Origin: JAWWBN01 sp033720955
GTDB lineage: Bacteria > Acidobacteriota > Thermoanaerobaculia > Multivoradales > JAHEKO01
Assembly: GCA_033720955.1 (NCBI GenBank)
Contig: JAWWBN010000016.1
Location: 1-30,666, forward strand
Reading direction: 5' to 3'
DNA: 30,666 bases
Below the pieces are notes generated by a model. The model was not told the origin of the DNA. It saw nothing but the letters and a program-made list of their open reading frames with translations, and ran no database searches. Positions 16,326 through 24,415 of the stretch are shown here, piece by piece. Numbering within the stretch: position 1 is the first letter of the stretch; the number at the start of each line of letters is the position of its first letter. A program made the translations under genes and the position numbers.

Positions 16326-16348
16326 GGCCACCCTATACTAGGTTGGCC
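16326..16348. promoter_or_regulatory. Operator-like inverted repeat between divergent glycan operons
   Basis: The arms GGCCAcCCTA (16326-16335) and TAGGtTGGCC (16339-16348) are inverted copies with one mismatch and a 3-nt centre. The repeat lies in the 123-bp gap between the SGNH/exporter operon (minus) and the large glycosyltransferase gene (plus). It covers the plus-strand TATACT box, and the minus strand reads TAGTAT across the same bases. A dimeric repressor bound here could block both directions. No regulator gene is nearby. Confidence 0.5.
16334..16339 (+). promoter_or_regulatory. TATACT -10 box of the multi-domain glycosyltransferase
   Basis: TATACT lies 26 nt before the ATG at 16366, the same hexamer and the same distance as before the sulfatase-fold gene. 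No -35 is visible. It sits inside the inverted repeat. Confidence 0.45.
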
Positions 16349-16365
16349 CCGCCGTACTCGAGCCG

Positions 16366-19300
16366 ATGCAGCGCCCCAAGAAGCCGTTCTTCGAGCATCT
16401 GCTGTCCGTCCTGCGGCCCCGGAGGCTCATCGAGCTCGGGTTCTCGTCGGGAGAGCTCGTTCTACGCGCCGAAGATCTTCCGGCGGAGGGCGGCGAGCTG
16501 GGACCGCACACCGGAGAAGAACCGGGGCGGCTTGGGCAGACGCTCGGTCCGACGGAGCCTCTGGCGCTCGAGAGCTCCGACCTGGTCGTGCTCCGTGCCC
16601 GCCCCCATCCGAATGCGCTCGACTCCGATCTGCGGCGCCTCGACCGGGAGCTGGCGCGACGAGGGTGGGCGTTTCCTCCGGTCGTGGTCCTCGGGACGCA
16701 CGATGCCCCCTTGGACCCCGGCGAACCGAGAGCGGGTCCCGGCCGGCCGCGGGGCGAAGAGGTGGCCGAGCCGGCGCAGGTCGGGGGACCCCTGGCCGCT
16801 CTCGGGAGCTTCGCCTCTCGCAGCCGGTCCGGTCTCGAGCTGCTGACGGTCCCGGGGCTGGATGGGGCGGCTTTCCTCTGTCCTCGCGAGCTGGTCCGCA
16901 TCCGACCCGGGTTGGGCGCCTTCCTCGAGACCTGGCGCCTCGATCCGGCCGTGGTCGGGCATCTGGAGGTGCTCGAAGCGGAGCGCGTGCGAACCCTCTC
17001 CGCACTCCGACGGGTCGAGGGACGCTCGCGAACCGGGCGAGCCTCCGCCGAGCCCGTCCGTCGCCCCACCGCCGACGAGCTGAAGTTCCGCCGGCTGGCG
17101 GCGGAACGCAGGCGAGCCCTCCGGCGGCAGACGTTGTGGAACCGGCTGCTCGAGCAGGATCGGCTCTGGCAGAGAAGGAGACGTCAGACCGAGGAGGTGC
17201 GGCGGCGGATCCTCACGGCCTCGGGTTGGCTCGAGGGACTGTCACAGAGCCTCGACGAGATCCTGGGCTCCTGGAGGTGGCGGGTCGGCCACCTGCTGGT
17301 GCACGACATCGCCAAGCGGGCCTTGCGGTCGCACAACCTCGGGGGCCACTGGGCTCCGCATCACGCGCGGCCCATCGTCCTCCGCTTCGCCGCCTGGCGC
17401 GACCACGAGGGACGCCGGCTCCGCGAGCGCCTGCCGGAGGAGCGGGACGACCTGCCCCTGCCGGTGCGTCAGTCCCCGCGATCGGAGCTGAGCCGGGCGG
17501 CCGAAGCGAACGCCCGGCGCTGCGAAGCGCTGGGGGCCCGCCTCGCAGGTCAGAAGAAAGAGCTGCACCGCCTGCTGCAGTGGTGCGAGCAGCTCGCGAG
17601 CGACCTCGACGAGATCGTGGCCTCGTGGCGCTGGCGGGTGGGCCACTTCCTCTGCGGGGGCGCGATCGGAGTCGAGGGCAGGGCCGGGCGGGCGGTTCGT
17701 CGTCTTCGGGCCATCGCGGCCGACCTGGGGAGATCGGCCGTCTGGGCGGACCAGGACTACTCCGCCGACCGGCCGCACGATATGCGGCTCGTCACCGAAG
17801 ACGAGCGCCGAACACGAACCGAGGAGCTGCTGGCCGAGCCACAGGAGGAGCTGGTCAGCATCATCATGCCCACCTGGAATCGGGCGAGCGTTCTCGAACG
17901 CGCCATCGCCACGGTGCGCGCCCAGAGCTACCGCAACTGGGAGCTGCTGGTCATCGATGACGGAAGTGCCGACGACACGCCCCGCCGGGTCGCCAGGCTC
18001 GTTCGCGAGGAGCCCGCCATCCGCTATCTGAGGATCGACCACCAGGGCACCTCGAGAGCCCGCAACACCGGGCTGGAGGAGGCCCGCGGCGAGATCGTCG
18101 CGTACCTCGACTCCGACAACGAGTGGGACCACGACTACCTGCTCTTCATGGTCCACGCCCTGCGCGTCAGCGGTCGCAGCAGCGCCTACGCCGGCCAGCG
18201 GATCATCCGCGAGGGACGCCTCCCCGGTTCTCGGGTGCGCGCCCGCACCTTTCACCTGAGGTCGCTCCTGAAGAACAACTACATCGATCTCAACGTCTTC
18301 GTGCACCGTCGCGAGGTGCTCGAGCGGACGGGCGGCTTCGACATCGAGCTGCGGCGGTGGGTGGACTGGGACCTGATCCTGAGAATCGTACGCGAGGAGC
18401 CCCCCGCGCAGGTCCCGCTGGTGCTCGGCACCTACCATGTGAGCTCCGAGCTCCAACAGATCACGTCGGACGAGCCAGCGGTCTACAAGCTCATCGTTCT
18501 CGACAAGCACCTGATCGACTGGGCCGGTCTCGCCTCCTCGCTCGGGGAGCGGCGACGGGGTCTGGCGTCGATCGTGATCCCGGTACACAACCAGAGCCGG
18601 CTCACGCGCGAGTGCCTCGAATCGCTCTTCACGACCTCGGCGGGCTTCCCCTTCGAGGTCGTCGTGGTCGACAACGCCTCGACCGACGGCACCGCGACGC
18701 TGCTGACGCAGCTCGAGCGCACGCACGACAACCTCCGGCGGGTCGAGACCTACGAGAACTACGGCTTCGGTCTCGCCTGCAACCTCGGGGTGGCCGCCTC
18801 CCGGGGCGAGTACGTCGTTCTTCTGAACAACGACACGACCGTTACTCCGGGCTGGCTGGGAGCTCTGATCGAGCCCTTGGCGCAGCGGCCCGAGGTCGGC
18901 GCCACCGGACCCAAGCTGCTCTACCCCGACGGAACGCTGCAGTCGGGAGGGATGGTGTTCTGCCGGCAGTCGGCAATCCCCTACAACCTCTACCGCGGCT
19001 GGCGCGGAGACCACCCGGCAGTCAATCGGAGGCGCAGCTTTCAGGCCCTCACCGGCGCCTGCCTCGCTCTGCGGGCGAGCGACTGGGTCGAGCTGCGCGG
19101 CTTCGATTGCCTCTACCTCAACGGCTGCGAGGACATCGATCTCTGCCTCCGGCTGGCAAGCCGATCAGGCCAGGAGATCCTCTACGTCCCCGAGTCGGTC
19201 ATCGTCCACCACGAGAGCAAGACCAGAGGTCGCGACCGGCACATCCGCCACAACCGCGCGGTGCTTGCAGAGAGACACGGCGACAGTATCGAGGCCGACG

Positions 19301-20652
19301 ACGAGCGCTACCTGCGCGAGGACGGCTTCGAGGTGGTCTCCTACCGCAAACCGGGCCGCGAGCCGCACGGGCGGACCGCCGTCTACTACCCCGAGCTCAG
19401 GACTCGCGACGGACAGAAGGTGCCGCTGCTGGTGCCGAAGAGCCGGCGGCGCCGCCGAAGGGTGGGCTTCGTCTCGATCTGGCACGCGCGAGGCGTCTCT
19501 TTCGTGACCCATCAGCTCGCGGAAGCGCTCGAGGAGGGTCGCTTCGAGACCCACATCTACGCCCGCGAGGAGAGCCGCAGATTCCGCAACGCAGAACCGG
19601 TTCGCCATCCGAGGGTGCTCGATGCGGGCGACGACCCACCGCCCTCCGACATCGTGGAGTGGGCCCGGACCCGATCGCTGGACCTCGTGGTCTTCGTCGA
19701 GGTCCACCCGCGCGATTGGAAGCGGGTCGAGGCTCTCCGGGAGGCGGGCGTGCGGGTGATGGCCTACGAGCACCTGGACATTCTGAGACGGGATCTGTTC
19801 GAGCGCTACGGAAGATTCGACGCTTTCCTGTTCAGCTCGTTCTACGCCGCCCGTGTCTTCCAAGACCGATTCAGTACTCCCGGTCTTCTCGTGCCCTGGG
19901 GAGTGCGGCCAGAGTCGGTGGCCCCCATCCAGACAAAAGAGGGCTCCCAGAGCGACGGCCTCGTCCGCTTCGTCCACGTCGCCGGCTGGGGGGGCCTCAA
20001 CCGGCGCAAGAACTCGGGCTTGGCCGCCCTCGCCTTCGACGCCGCCGACCTCGACAACGCTGAACTCGACTTCTTCACCCAGGCGCCGCTCTCGACCTAC
20101 GGATCCCGGGCGGCGAGGACCCTGGAGCGCAACCCTCGAATCCGCGTGCGGCAGGGGACGATCCCCGACATCTTCGAGGCCTACCGCGGCGGCGACGTGC
20201 TGCTCGCACCCTCCAAACGGGAAGGTCTCGGGTTGCCGCTCCTCGAGGCGCTGGCCAGCGGGCTGCCCGTGGTCACCAGTGAGGGCTACCTGATGAAGCA
20301 GTGGTTGATCGACGGAGAGCATGGCGTCGTCTGCCCCGCCAAGCCCGTGCCCGGCCCGATGTACCTGCCCGAGGTGGCCGTGGGCAAGGTCGAGCTGACG
20401 GCGGCGCTGCGCCGGCTGGCGGACGATCGGCACGAGCTCGGGCGAATGCGCCGCAACGTCGCGCGGGATCGCGAGCTCTGGTTATGGACCTGGCAGAAGC
20501 AGCTCCTCGCCGAGCAGCTTCGCCAGATGCTCTCCGATCCCGACTACCGGCCCGCCGTCGACTTCTCCTACCTTCCCGAGCGGATCCTCGCCTTCGAGCG
20601 CCTGCGGCTCGACCGGGAGAGGCGCCTCCGAGGTCCTGTCGGGCCCGGGTAG
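16366..20652 (+). CDS. Multi-domain glycosyltransferase: MTase-like N-terminus, coiled coil, two GT2, one GT-B domain
   Basis: The 1428-residue protein may do several steps of glycan assembly. Residues 1-190 resemble the start of a class I methyltransferase (FFEHLLSVLRPRRLIELGFSSGELV), but the SAM motif is degraded (no G-x-G) and the region looks vestigial. Residues 190-490 are Arg/Glu-rich and helical, with two copies of an S-W-R-W-R-V-G-H motif. GT2 domain 1 (about 497-700) has VSIIMPTWNRASVLERAI, LLVIDDGSADDT, YLDSDNEWD and RRWVDWDLILR. GT2 domain 2 (about 735-985) has SIVIPVHNQSRLTRECL, VVVDNASTDGT, LLNNDTTVTPGW and NGCEDIDLCLRL. A GT-B domain (about 1033-1390) has LLAPSKREGLGLPLLEALASGLPVV. 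The divergent neighbour is the exporter operon. Comparable multi-GT proteins build repeat units of surface polysaccharides. The sugars are unknown. Confidence 0.87.
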   Translation: MQRPKKPFFEHLLSVLRPRRLIELGFSSGELVLRAEDLPAEGGELGPHTGEEPGRLGQTLGPTEPLALESSDLVVLRARPHPNALDSDLRRLDRELARRGWAFPPVVVLGTHDAPLDPGEPRAGPGRPRGEEVAEPAQVGGPLAALGSFASRSRSGLELLTVPGLDGAAFLCPRELVRIRPGLGAFLETWRLDPAVVGHLEVLEAERVRTLSALRRVEGRSRTGRASAEPVRRPTADELKFRRLAAERRRALRRQTLWNRLLEQDRLWQRRRRQTEEVRRRILTASGWLEGLSQSLDEILGSWRWRVGHLLVHDIAKRALRSHNLGGHWAPHHARPIVLRFAAWRDHEGRRLRERLPEERDDLPLPVRQSPRSELSRAAEANARRCEALGARLAGQKKELHRLLQWCEQLASDLDEIVASWRWRVGHFLCGGAIGVEGRAGRAVRRLRAIAADLGRSAVWADQDYSADRPHDMRLVTEDERRTRTEELLAEPQEELVSIIMPTWNRASVLERAIATVRAQSYRNWELLVIDDGSADDTPRRVARLVREEPAIRYLRIDHQGTSRARNTGLEEARGEIVAYLDSDNEWDHDYLLFMVHALRVSGRSSAYAGQRIIREGRLPGSRVRARTFHLRSLLKNNYIDLNVFVHRREVLERTGGFDIELRRWVDWDLILRIVREEPPAQVPLVLGTYHVSSELQQITSDEPAVYKLIVLDKHLIDWAGLASSLGERRRGLASIVIPVHNQSRLTRECLESLFTTSAGFPFEVVVVDNASTDGTATLLTQLERTHDNLRRVETYENYGFGLACNLGVAASRGEYVVLLNNDTTVTPGWLGALIEPLAQRPEVGATGPKLLYPDGTLQSGGMVFCRQSAIPYNLYRGWRGDHPAVNRRRSFQALTGACLALRASDWVELRGFDCLYLNGCEDIDLCLRLASRSGQEILYVPESVIVHHESKTRGRDRHIRHNRAVLAERHGDSIEADDERYLREDGFEVVSYRKPGREPHGRTAVYYPELRTRDGQKVPLLVPKSRRRRRRVGFVSIWHARGVSFVTHQLAEALEEGRFETHIYAREESRRFRNAEPVRHPRVLDAGDDPPPSDIVEWARTRSLDLVVFVEVHPRDWKRVEALREAGVRVMAYEHLDILRRDLFERYGRFDAFLFSSFYAARVFQDRFSTPGLLVPWGVRPESVAPIQTKEGSQSDGLVRFVHVAGWGGLNRRKNSGLAALAFDAADLDNAELDFFTQAPLSTYGSRAARTLERNPRIRVRQGTIPDIFEAYRGGDVLLAPSKREGLGLPLLEALASGLPVVTSEGYLMKQWLIDGEHGVVCPAKPVPGPMYLPEVAVGKVELTAALRRLADDRHELGRMRRNVARDRELWLWTWQKQLLAEQLRQMLSDPDYRPAVDFSYLPERILAFERLRLDRERRLRGPVGPG
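17251..17655 (+). repeat. Internal repeat pair (L-D-E-I-x-x-S-W-R-W-R-V-G-H) inside the large glycosyltransferase
   Basis: Two copies of the same 14-17 residue motif begin at 17251 (residue 296) and 17605 (residue 414), 118 residues apart. They read LDEILGSWRWRVGHLL and LDEIVASWRWRVGHFL, and the DNA is also close to identical over this stretch. Each follows an Arg/Glu-rich helical segment, so this looks like a duplicated coiled-coil plus membrane- or partner-binding helix. Confidence 0.7.
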
Positions 20653-20664
20653 GCGAGATCCGAC

Positions 20665-20682
20665 TCGGGCCCCGTTGCCCGG
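20665..20682 (+). terminator. Weak GC hairpin after the large glycosyltransferase
   Basis: CGGGC (20666-20670) pairs with GCCCG (20677-20681) around a 6-nt loop, 13 nt after the stop codon. There is no T-run, so intrinsic termination is doubtful. The rest of the 141-bp gap holds a -10-like box and no gene. Confidence 0.2.
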
Positions 20683-20690
20683 AACCGAGC

Positions 20691-20696
20691 TAGAAT
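20691..20696 (+). promoter_or_regulatory. Putative -10 box (TAGAAT) of the DUF1972 glycosyltransferase-HAD unit
   Basis: TAGAAT stands out in GC-rich DNA and would give a leader of about 90 nt. A strong GGAGGAG at 20707-20713 is followed by no ATG/GTG/TTG at normal spacing. The nearest GTG (20745) opens a different frame that runs antisense-like over the real gene. Confidence 0.35.
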
Positions 20697-20793
20697 TGCC
20701 GACCGAGGAGGAGCCGGCGATCTCGAGAGCGCACCGATTGGCCAGTGTCCGACGACAAGCCGCGATCGACGGTCACTGCGGAGCCACTCCGGC

Positions 20794-21978
20794 GTGAGCC
20801 GCCCGCTATCGGTCGCCATCCTCGGGAGCCGGGGCATCCCGGGTCGCTACAGTGGTTTCGAGACCCTGGCCGAGGAGCTCTCCACCCGTCTCGTGGAGCG
20901 GGGCTGGCGGGTCACCGTCTACTGCCGCCCCGCCTACACTCCGTCCGCCCTGCGATCCCACCGCGGGGTCGAGATCACGGTCCTGCCGACCGCGCGCTCG
21001 AAGTACCTCGACACGCCCGTCCACACCCTCCTGTCGTGTCTCCACGCGGCCCGCCGGAGCTTCGACGCGGTCCTCATGGTGAACTCCGCCAACGCGCTCT
21101 TCCTGCCAATCCTGCGGGCCGCTGGGATTCCGGTGGCGATCAACGTCGACGGTCTGGATCGACAGCGAAAGAAGTGGGGGTGGGCGGGTCGAGCGGTGTT
21201 CGGGCTGTGCGAGCGGCTCGCGGTCCGCTGGTCCGACGCCCTGATCGCCGATGCCGCGGTGATCGGCGTGCACTATCGGGAGAAGCGGGGCGCGCGGCCG
21301 GTGGAGATCGCGTACGGCGTCGAACCGCGTCCCCTTCCTCCGGGGCCGGTGATGAACCGGCTCGGGCTCGAGCCGCGGCGTTACTTCCTCTATGTGGGGC
21401 GCTTCGAGCGCGAGAACAACCCTCACCGGGTGGCCGAAGCGTACCGGGGGGTGGGTGGGCGGCTCCCCTTGGTGATGGTGGGCGGTGCCCCCTACGCCCG
21501 GCGGTTCATGCGCTCCTTCATCGCCGGCGCCGACCCTCGGATCCTCTTCCCCGGCCCGATCTACGGTGCGGGGTATCAGGAGCTTCTGTCGCACGCGCTC
21601 GCCTACGTTCAGGCCTCCGAAGTAGGCGGGACGCACCCCGCTCTCGTCGAGGCGATGGGCCACGGGAACTGCGTCATCGTCAATGACGTACCGGAGCACC
21701 GGGAGGTGGTCGGCGACACCGGCCGCTACTACCGGATCCGGGAGCCCGAGACCCTGGCGGCCGCGCTCGAGTGGGCCCGCCGGGAGCCGGGGGCCGCCGC
21801 CGAGCTGGGACGCCGGGCGGCGGCCCGGGCCCGGCGGCGATACACCTGGGAGAAGGTGGTCGATCGGTACGAAGTGCTCTTGGAGTCCCTGGCCACGGCT
21901 GCCGAAGTGACCGGGGTGGAGGAGCTGTCGGCGGCCAGCGACCCGTCGGGGCGTGGTGACCTGCCCCGCGAGACCTAG
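20794..21978 (+). CDS. DUF1972-type glycosyltransferase (GT-B, Cps2T/rhamnosyltransferase-like)
   Basis: The 394-residue protein opens with VAILGSRGIPGRYSGFETLAEELSTRL, the signature of DUF1972 glycosyltransferases. In capsule and O-antigen loci these often add beta-1,4-rhamnose. Other family elements are the Y-x-R-P-x-Y segment, K-Y-L-D-T-P-V-H-T (family K-x-L-x-T-x-x-H-T), INVDGLDRQRKKWG (family N-x-D-G-L-E-W-K-R-x-K-W), and the C-terminal GT-B half YFLYVGRFERENNPHRV with VQASEVGGTHPALVEAMGHGNCVI. The usual Trp and Lys of the 'G-L-E-W-K-R' motif are replaced by D-R-Q-R, which may alter acceptor choice. It starts at GTG 20794 with a weak GGAG upstream. The stop shares one base with the HAD start. 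The C-terminal ~35 residues are a likely disordered tail. Confidence 0.88.
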   Translation: MSRPLSVAILGSRGIPGRYSGFETLAEELSTRLVERGWRVTVYCRPAYTPSALRSHRGVEITVLPTARSKYLDTPVHTLLSCLHAARRSFDAVLMVNSANALFLPILRAAGIPVAINVDGLDRQRKKWGWAGRAVFGLCERLAVRWSDALIADAAVIGVHYREKRGARPVEIAYGVEPRPLPPGPVMNRLGLEPRRYFLYVGRFERENNPHRVAEAYRGVGGRLPLVMVGGAPYARRFMRSFIAGADPRILFPGPIYGAGYQELLSHALAYVQASEVGGTHPALVEAMGHGNCVIVNDVPEHREVVGDTGRYYRIREPETLAAALEWARREPGAAAELGRRAAARARRRYTWEKVVDRYEVLLESLATAAEVTGVEELSAASDPSGRGDLPRET

Positions 21979-22676
21979 TGGTGATCGACCCCCGCTCCTT
22001 CACCGCCGTCAGCTTCGACTGCTACGGCACCCTGGTCGACTGGGAGACCGGCATCCTCGACGCCCTGACGCCGATGCTCGAGCGGCGCGGCCGGCCGGTG
22101 ACCGCGGCGGAGCTCCTGGGGCTCTACGCGCGGCTCGAGTCGGAGGTCGAGGCGGGACCGTACCTGCCCTACCGGGAGGTGCTGCGGCGGGTGGTCACGG
22201 GCTTCGGCCGGGCGCTCGACTTCGTCCCCACCCCGGAGGAGGTCGAGGCGCTGCCCGAGTCGCTGGCCTCCTGGCCGGTCTTCCCCGACACCGTGGCGGC
22301 CCTGCGCCGGCTGGCCGGACGGTACCGGCTGGCGATCCTCTCCAACGTGGACGACGACCTCTTCGCCGCGACGGCCGCCTCCCTCGAGGTTCCCTTCGAC
22401 GCGGTGGTGACCGCCGGACTGGTGGGGAGCTACAAGCCCGACGAGCGCAACTTCCACGCCCTGCTGAGCCGCCTCGCGCTGCCCCGCGAGCGGGTGCTGC
22501 ACGCCGCCCAGAGCCTCTTCCACGACCACGTGCCGGCCCAGAGGCTCGGCTTCACCACCGCCTGGGTGAACCGCCCCAGCCGGGCGCCCGGCGGCGGCGC
22601 CACTCCGCCGGCCCACGTCCGGCCCGACGTGACGGTGCCGTCGTTGGCCGCGCTGGCCGATCTGCTGGGCGTCTAG
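21978..22676 (+). CDS. Haloacid dehalogenase, type II (HAD superfamily)
   Basis: The 232-residue HAD hydrolase belongs to the L-2-haloacid dehalogenase subgroup: nucleophile D14 in FDCYGTLVDWE, motif II LSNVDDD (S122, N123), motif III K153 in SYKPDERNFH, and motif IV AAQSLFHDHVPAQRLG (S179, D183). The family cleaves C-halogen bonds of 2-haloacids via an ester on the Asp, but many members act as phosphatases, so the substrate is open. GTG 21978 and GTG 21981 are both possible starts. The first overlaps the glycosyltransferase stop by one base, so it may be co-transcribed with the glycan gene without sharing its pathway. It is convergent with the DinB gene, and the two stops share CTAG. Confidence 0.85.
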   Translation: MVIDPRSFTAVSFDCYGTLVDWETGILDALTPMLERRGRPVTAAELLGLYARLESEVEAGPYLPYREVLRRVVTGFGRALDFVPTPEEVEALPESLASWPVFPDTVAALRRLAGRYRLAILSNVDDDLFAATAASLEVPFDAVVTAGLVGSYKPDERNFHALLSRLALPRERVLHAAQSLFHDHVPAQRLGFTTAWVNRPSRAPGGGATPPAHVRPDVTVPSLAALADLLGV

Positions 22677-23191
22677 GAGGAGAGGTAGCGCTCGGCGAGC
22701 ACGCCGCGGTGGTGGAGCTCGTGGCCGGCGGCGATCCACGCCAGGCTGCGCACCGTGAAGCGGCGACCGCTGGCGATCCCCTCGCGCAGCGCGTCCTCCT
22801 CGGTGAAGCCGTGGAAGAGGGTGAGCGTGGCGCGTCGGACCGCCCGCAGCTCCGCCAGCAGCTCGGCCAGGGTCCGCCGGTCGAAGCCGGCGGCGGCCAC
22901 CCAGTCGTCCTGCTCCATGCCCGGCTGCTCGCCGGGGTCCCGGCGGGCGAACCAGAGGGCGCGGAAGGCGAAGAGACGCTCGATGTCCACCAGGTGGCCC
23001 ACCACCTCCTTGACGCTCCACTTGCCGGGCTCGTATCGGTGCGTCGCCCGCTCCTCGTCCAGACCGCCGAGCAGGGCCAGGGTGTCGGTGAGCTGCCGCT
23101 CGAGGGTCACCAGGATCGGGCCGTCGGGCACGAGCGCCACGTAGGGACGATAGTACTCGTGGTACTCCTCGGGTGCCGGTCTCTCCATCAT
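22673..23191 (-). CDS. DinB family protein (putative metal-dependent thiol S-transferase fold)
   Basis: The 172-residue four-helix DinB/YfiT-type protein has an N-terminal helix with R-P-x-x-E-E-Y-x-x-Y, then YEPGKWSVKEVVGHLVDIERLFAFRALWFARRD, the DinB hallmark with the first metal His (GHLVD), and HELHHRGVL near the C terminus carrying the other His ligands. Family members bind zinc or nickel and some transfer thiols such as bacillithiol or mycothiol; the substrate here is unknown. It starts at ATG 23191 (a second ATG follows at once) with a GGAGGAG-like Shine-Dalgarno, and overlaps the acyl-CoA dehydrogenase stop by 4 nt. The downstream stop overlaps the HAD stop. Confidence 0.85.
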   Translation of the reverse strand: MMERPAPEEYHEYYRPYVALVPDGPILVTLERQLTDTLALLGGLDEERATHRYEPGKWSVKEVVGHLVDIERLFAFRALWFARRDPGEQPGMEQDDWVAAAGFDRRTLAELLAELRAVRRATLTLFHGFTEEDALREGIASGRRFTVRSLAWIAAGHELHHRGVLAERYLSS

Positions 23192-24408
23192 CGCTCCTCC
23201 TCCGCCGGCCCGCCGGCGCCGGCGTACCGCTTCAGGATCTTCCTCGCCACGTACATCTTGTGGACCTCGTCGGGGCCGTCGTAGATCCGCGCCGCCCGCT
23301 CCTGACGGTAGAACCAGGCCAGGGGGGTGTCGTCGGTGACCCCCAGGCCGCCGTGGACCTGGATGGCGCGGTCCACCACCCGCAGCATCACCCCCGAGAC
23401 GTGGTACTTGATGGTCGAGATTTCCTCGCTGGCGGCGCGCGCCCCGTCGCGCTCCACCCGCGCCGCGGCGTCGAGCACCAGCAGCCGGGCGGCACGGATC
23501 TCGGCCCGCGACTCGGCGATCCACTGGCGCACGGTCTGACGGTCGGCCAGCGGCTCCCCGGGGCCCAGCTCCCGCTGGAGCGCGCGGCGGCAGAGCAGGT
23601 CGAAGCAGCGCTGAGCCACGCCGATCCAGCGCATGCAGTGGTGGATCCGTCCCGGCCCGAGACGCGCCTGGGCGATCGCGAAGCCCTCCCCCACCTCGCC
23701 CAGCAGCGCCTCGTCGCCCACCCGGCAGTCGGCGAGCTCCACCTCGCCGTGGCTGGCCCAACCGTCGCCCCGGTGCCCCATCACCGGGATGTTGCGCACC
23801 AGCCGGAAGCCGGGAGTGTCGGTGGGCACCAAGAACAGGGAGGCTCGCCGGTGGGGGGGCGCCTCCGGGTCCGTCACCGCCATCACCACGGCGAAGCCGG
23901 CGCCGTCGGCGGCGGTGGTGAACCACTTGCGGCCGTCCAGGACCCACTCCGAGCCGTCGCGCCGCGCTCGGGTGTCCATCCAGACGGGATTCGAGCCCGG
24001 CCGCTCGGGCTCGGTCATGGCGAAGCAGCTCCGCACCTCCCCGGCCACCAGCGGCGCGAGGAACCGCCGCTTCTGCTCGGTCGAGCCGAACTCCCAGAGG
24101 ATCTCCATGTTGCCGGCGTCGGGCGCCTGGCAGTTCGCCACGTAGTGGGCGAGCGGCGAGCGGCCCAGCTCCTCGGCCAGATGGGCGAGCTCCACCAGGG
24201 TGTAGCCGGCTCCGCCGGCGGCCTCGGGAAGCTGCGGCACCCAGATCCCCAGCTCCCGCGCGCGCGGCCGCAGGGCCACCAGCTCGGGCTCGACGTCGGC
24301 GAAGGGGCCGGTCAGGAAGCGCGGCTCCAGCGGCTCGATCTCGGACGCCACCAGCTCCCGCACCCGCGGCAGCAGCTCGCGGACCCGCTCGGGCACGGAG
24401 AGGTCCAT
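23188..24408 (-). CDS. Acyl-CoA dehydrogenase family protein (ACAD10/11-like)
   Basis: The 406-residue flavoprotein would oxidise an acyl-CoA to the enoyl-CoA. Visible features are the N-terminal helical domain; AMTEPERPGSNP, an 'A-x-T-E-P' FAD/substrate segment; KWFTTAADGAGFAVVMAVTD in the beta domain; the R-I-x-H-C-M-R-W-I-G-V-A helix; YHVSGVMLRVVDRAIQVHGGLGVTDD, the 'Q-x-x-G-G-x-G' helix; and IYDGPDEVHKMYVARKIL, in which E381 matches the catalytic Glu of the T-x-E-x-x family motif. The D-G-P-D-E-V-H form is common in the ACAD10/11-like branch. It starts at ATG 24408, 7 nt after the SDR gene and in one operon with it and DinB. The chain length of its substrate cannot be inferred. Confidence 0.9.
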   Translation of the reverse strand: MDLSVPERVRELLPRVRELVASEIEPLEPRFLTGPFADVEPELVALRPRARELGIWVPQLPEAAGGAGYTLVELAHLAEELGRSPLAHYVANCQAPDAGNMEILWEFGSTEQKRRFLAPLVAGEVRSCFAMTEPERPGSNPVWMDTRARRDGSEWVLDGRKWFTTAADGAGFAVVMAVTDPEAPPHRRASLFLVPTDTPGFRLVRNIPVMGHRGDGWASHGEVELADCRVGDEALLGEVGEGFAIAQARLGPGRIHHCMRWIGVAQRCFDLLCRRALQRELGPGEPLADRQTVRQWIAESRAEIRAARLLVLDAAARVERDGARAASEEISTIKYHVSGVMLRVVDRAIQVHGGLGVTDDTPLAWFYRQERAARIYDGPDEVHKMYVARKILKRYAGAGGPAEEER

Positions 24409-24415
24409 CGGCCGC

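Noticed and set aside
15963..17960. A 2-kb plus-strand open frame across the divergent glycan junction
   Set aside because: It is Arg/Pro/Gly-rich, crosses the intergenic region and the start of a supported gene in another frame, and shows no domain.
20745..21686. Open frame beginning at GTG 20745 over the DUF1972 glycosyltransferase
   Set aside because: It lies out of frame with a clear family match and has no recognisable content.
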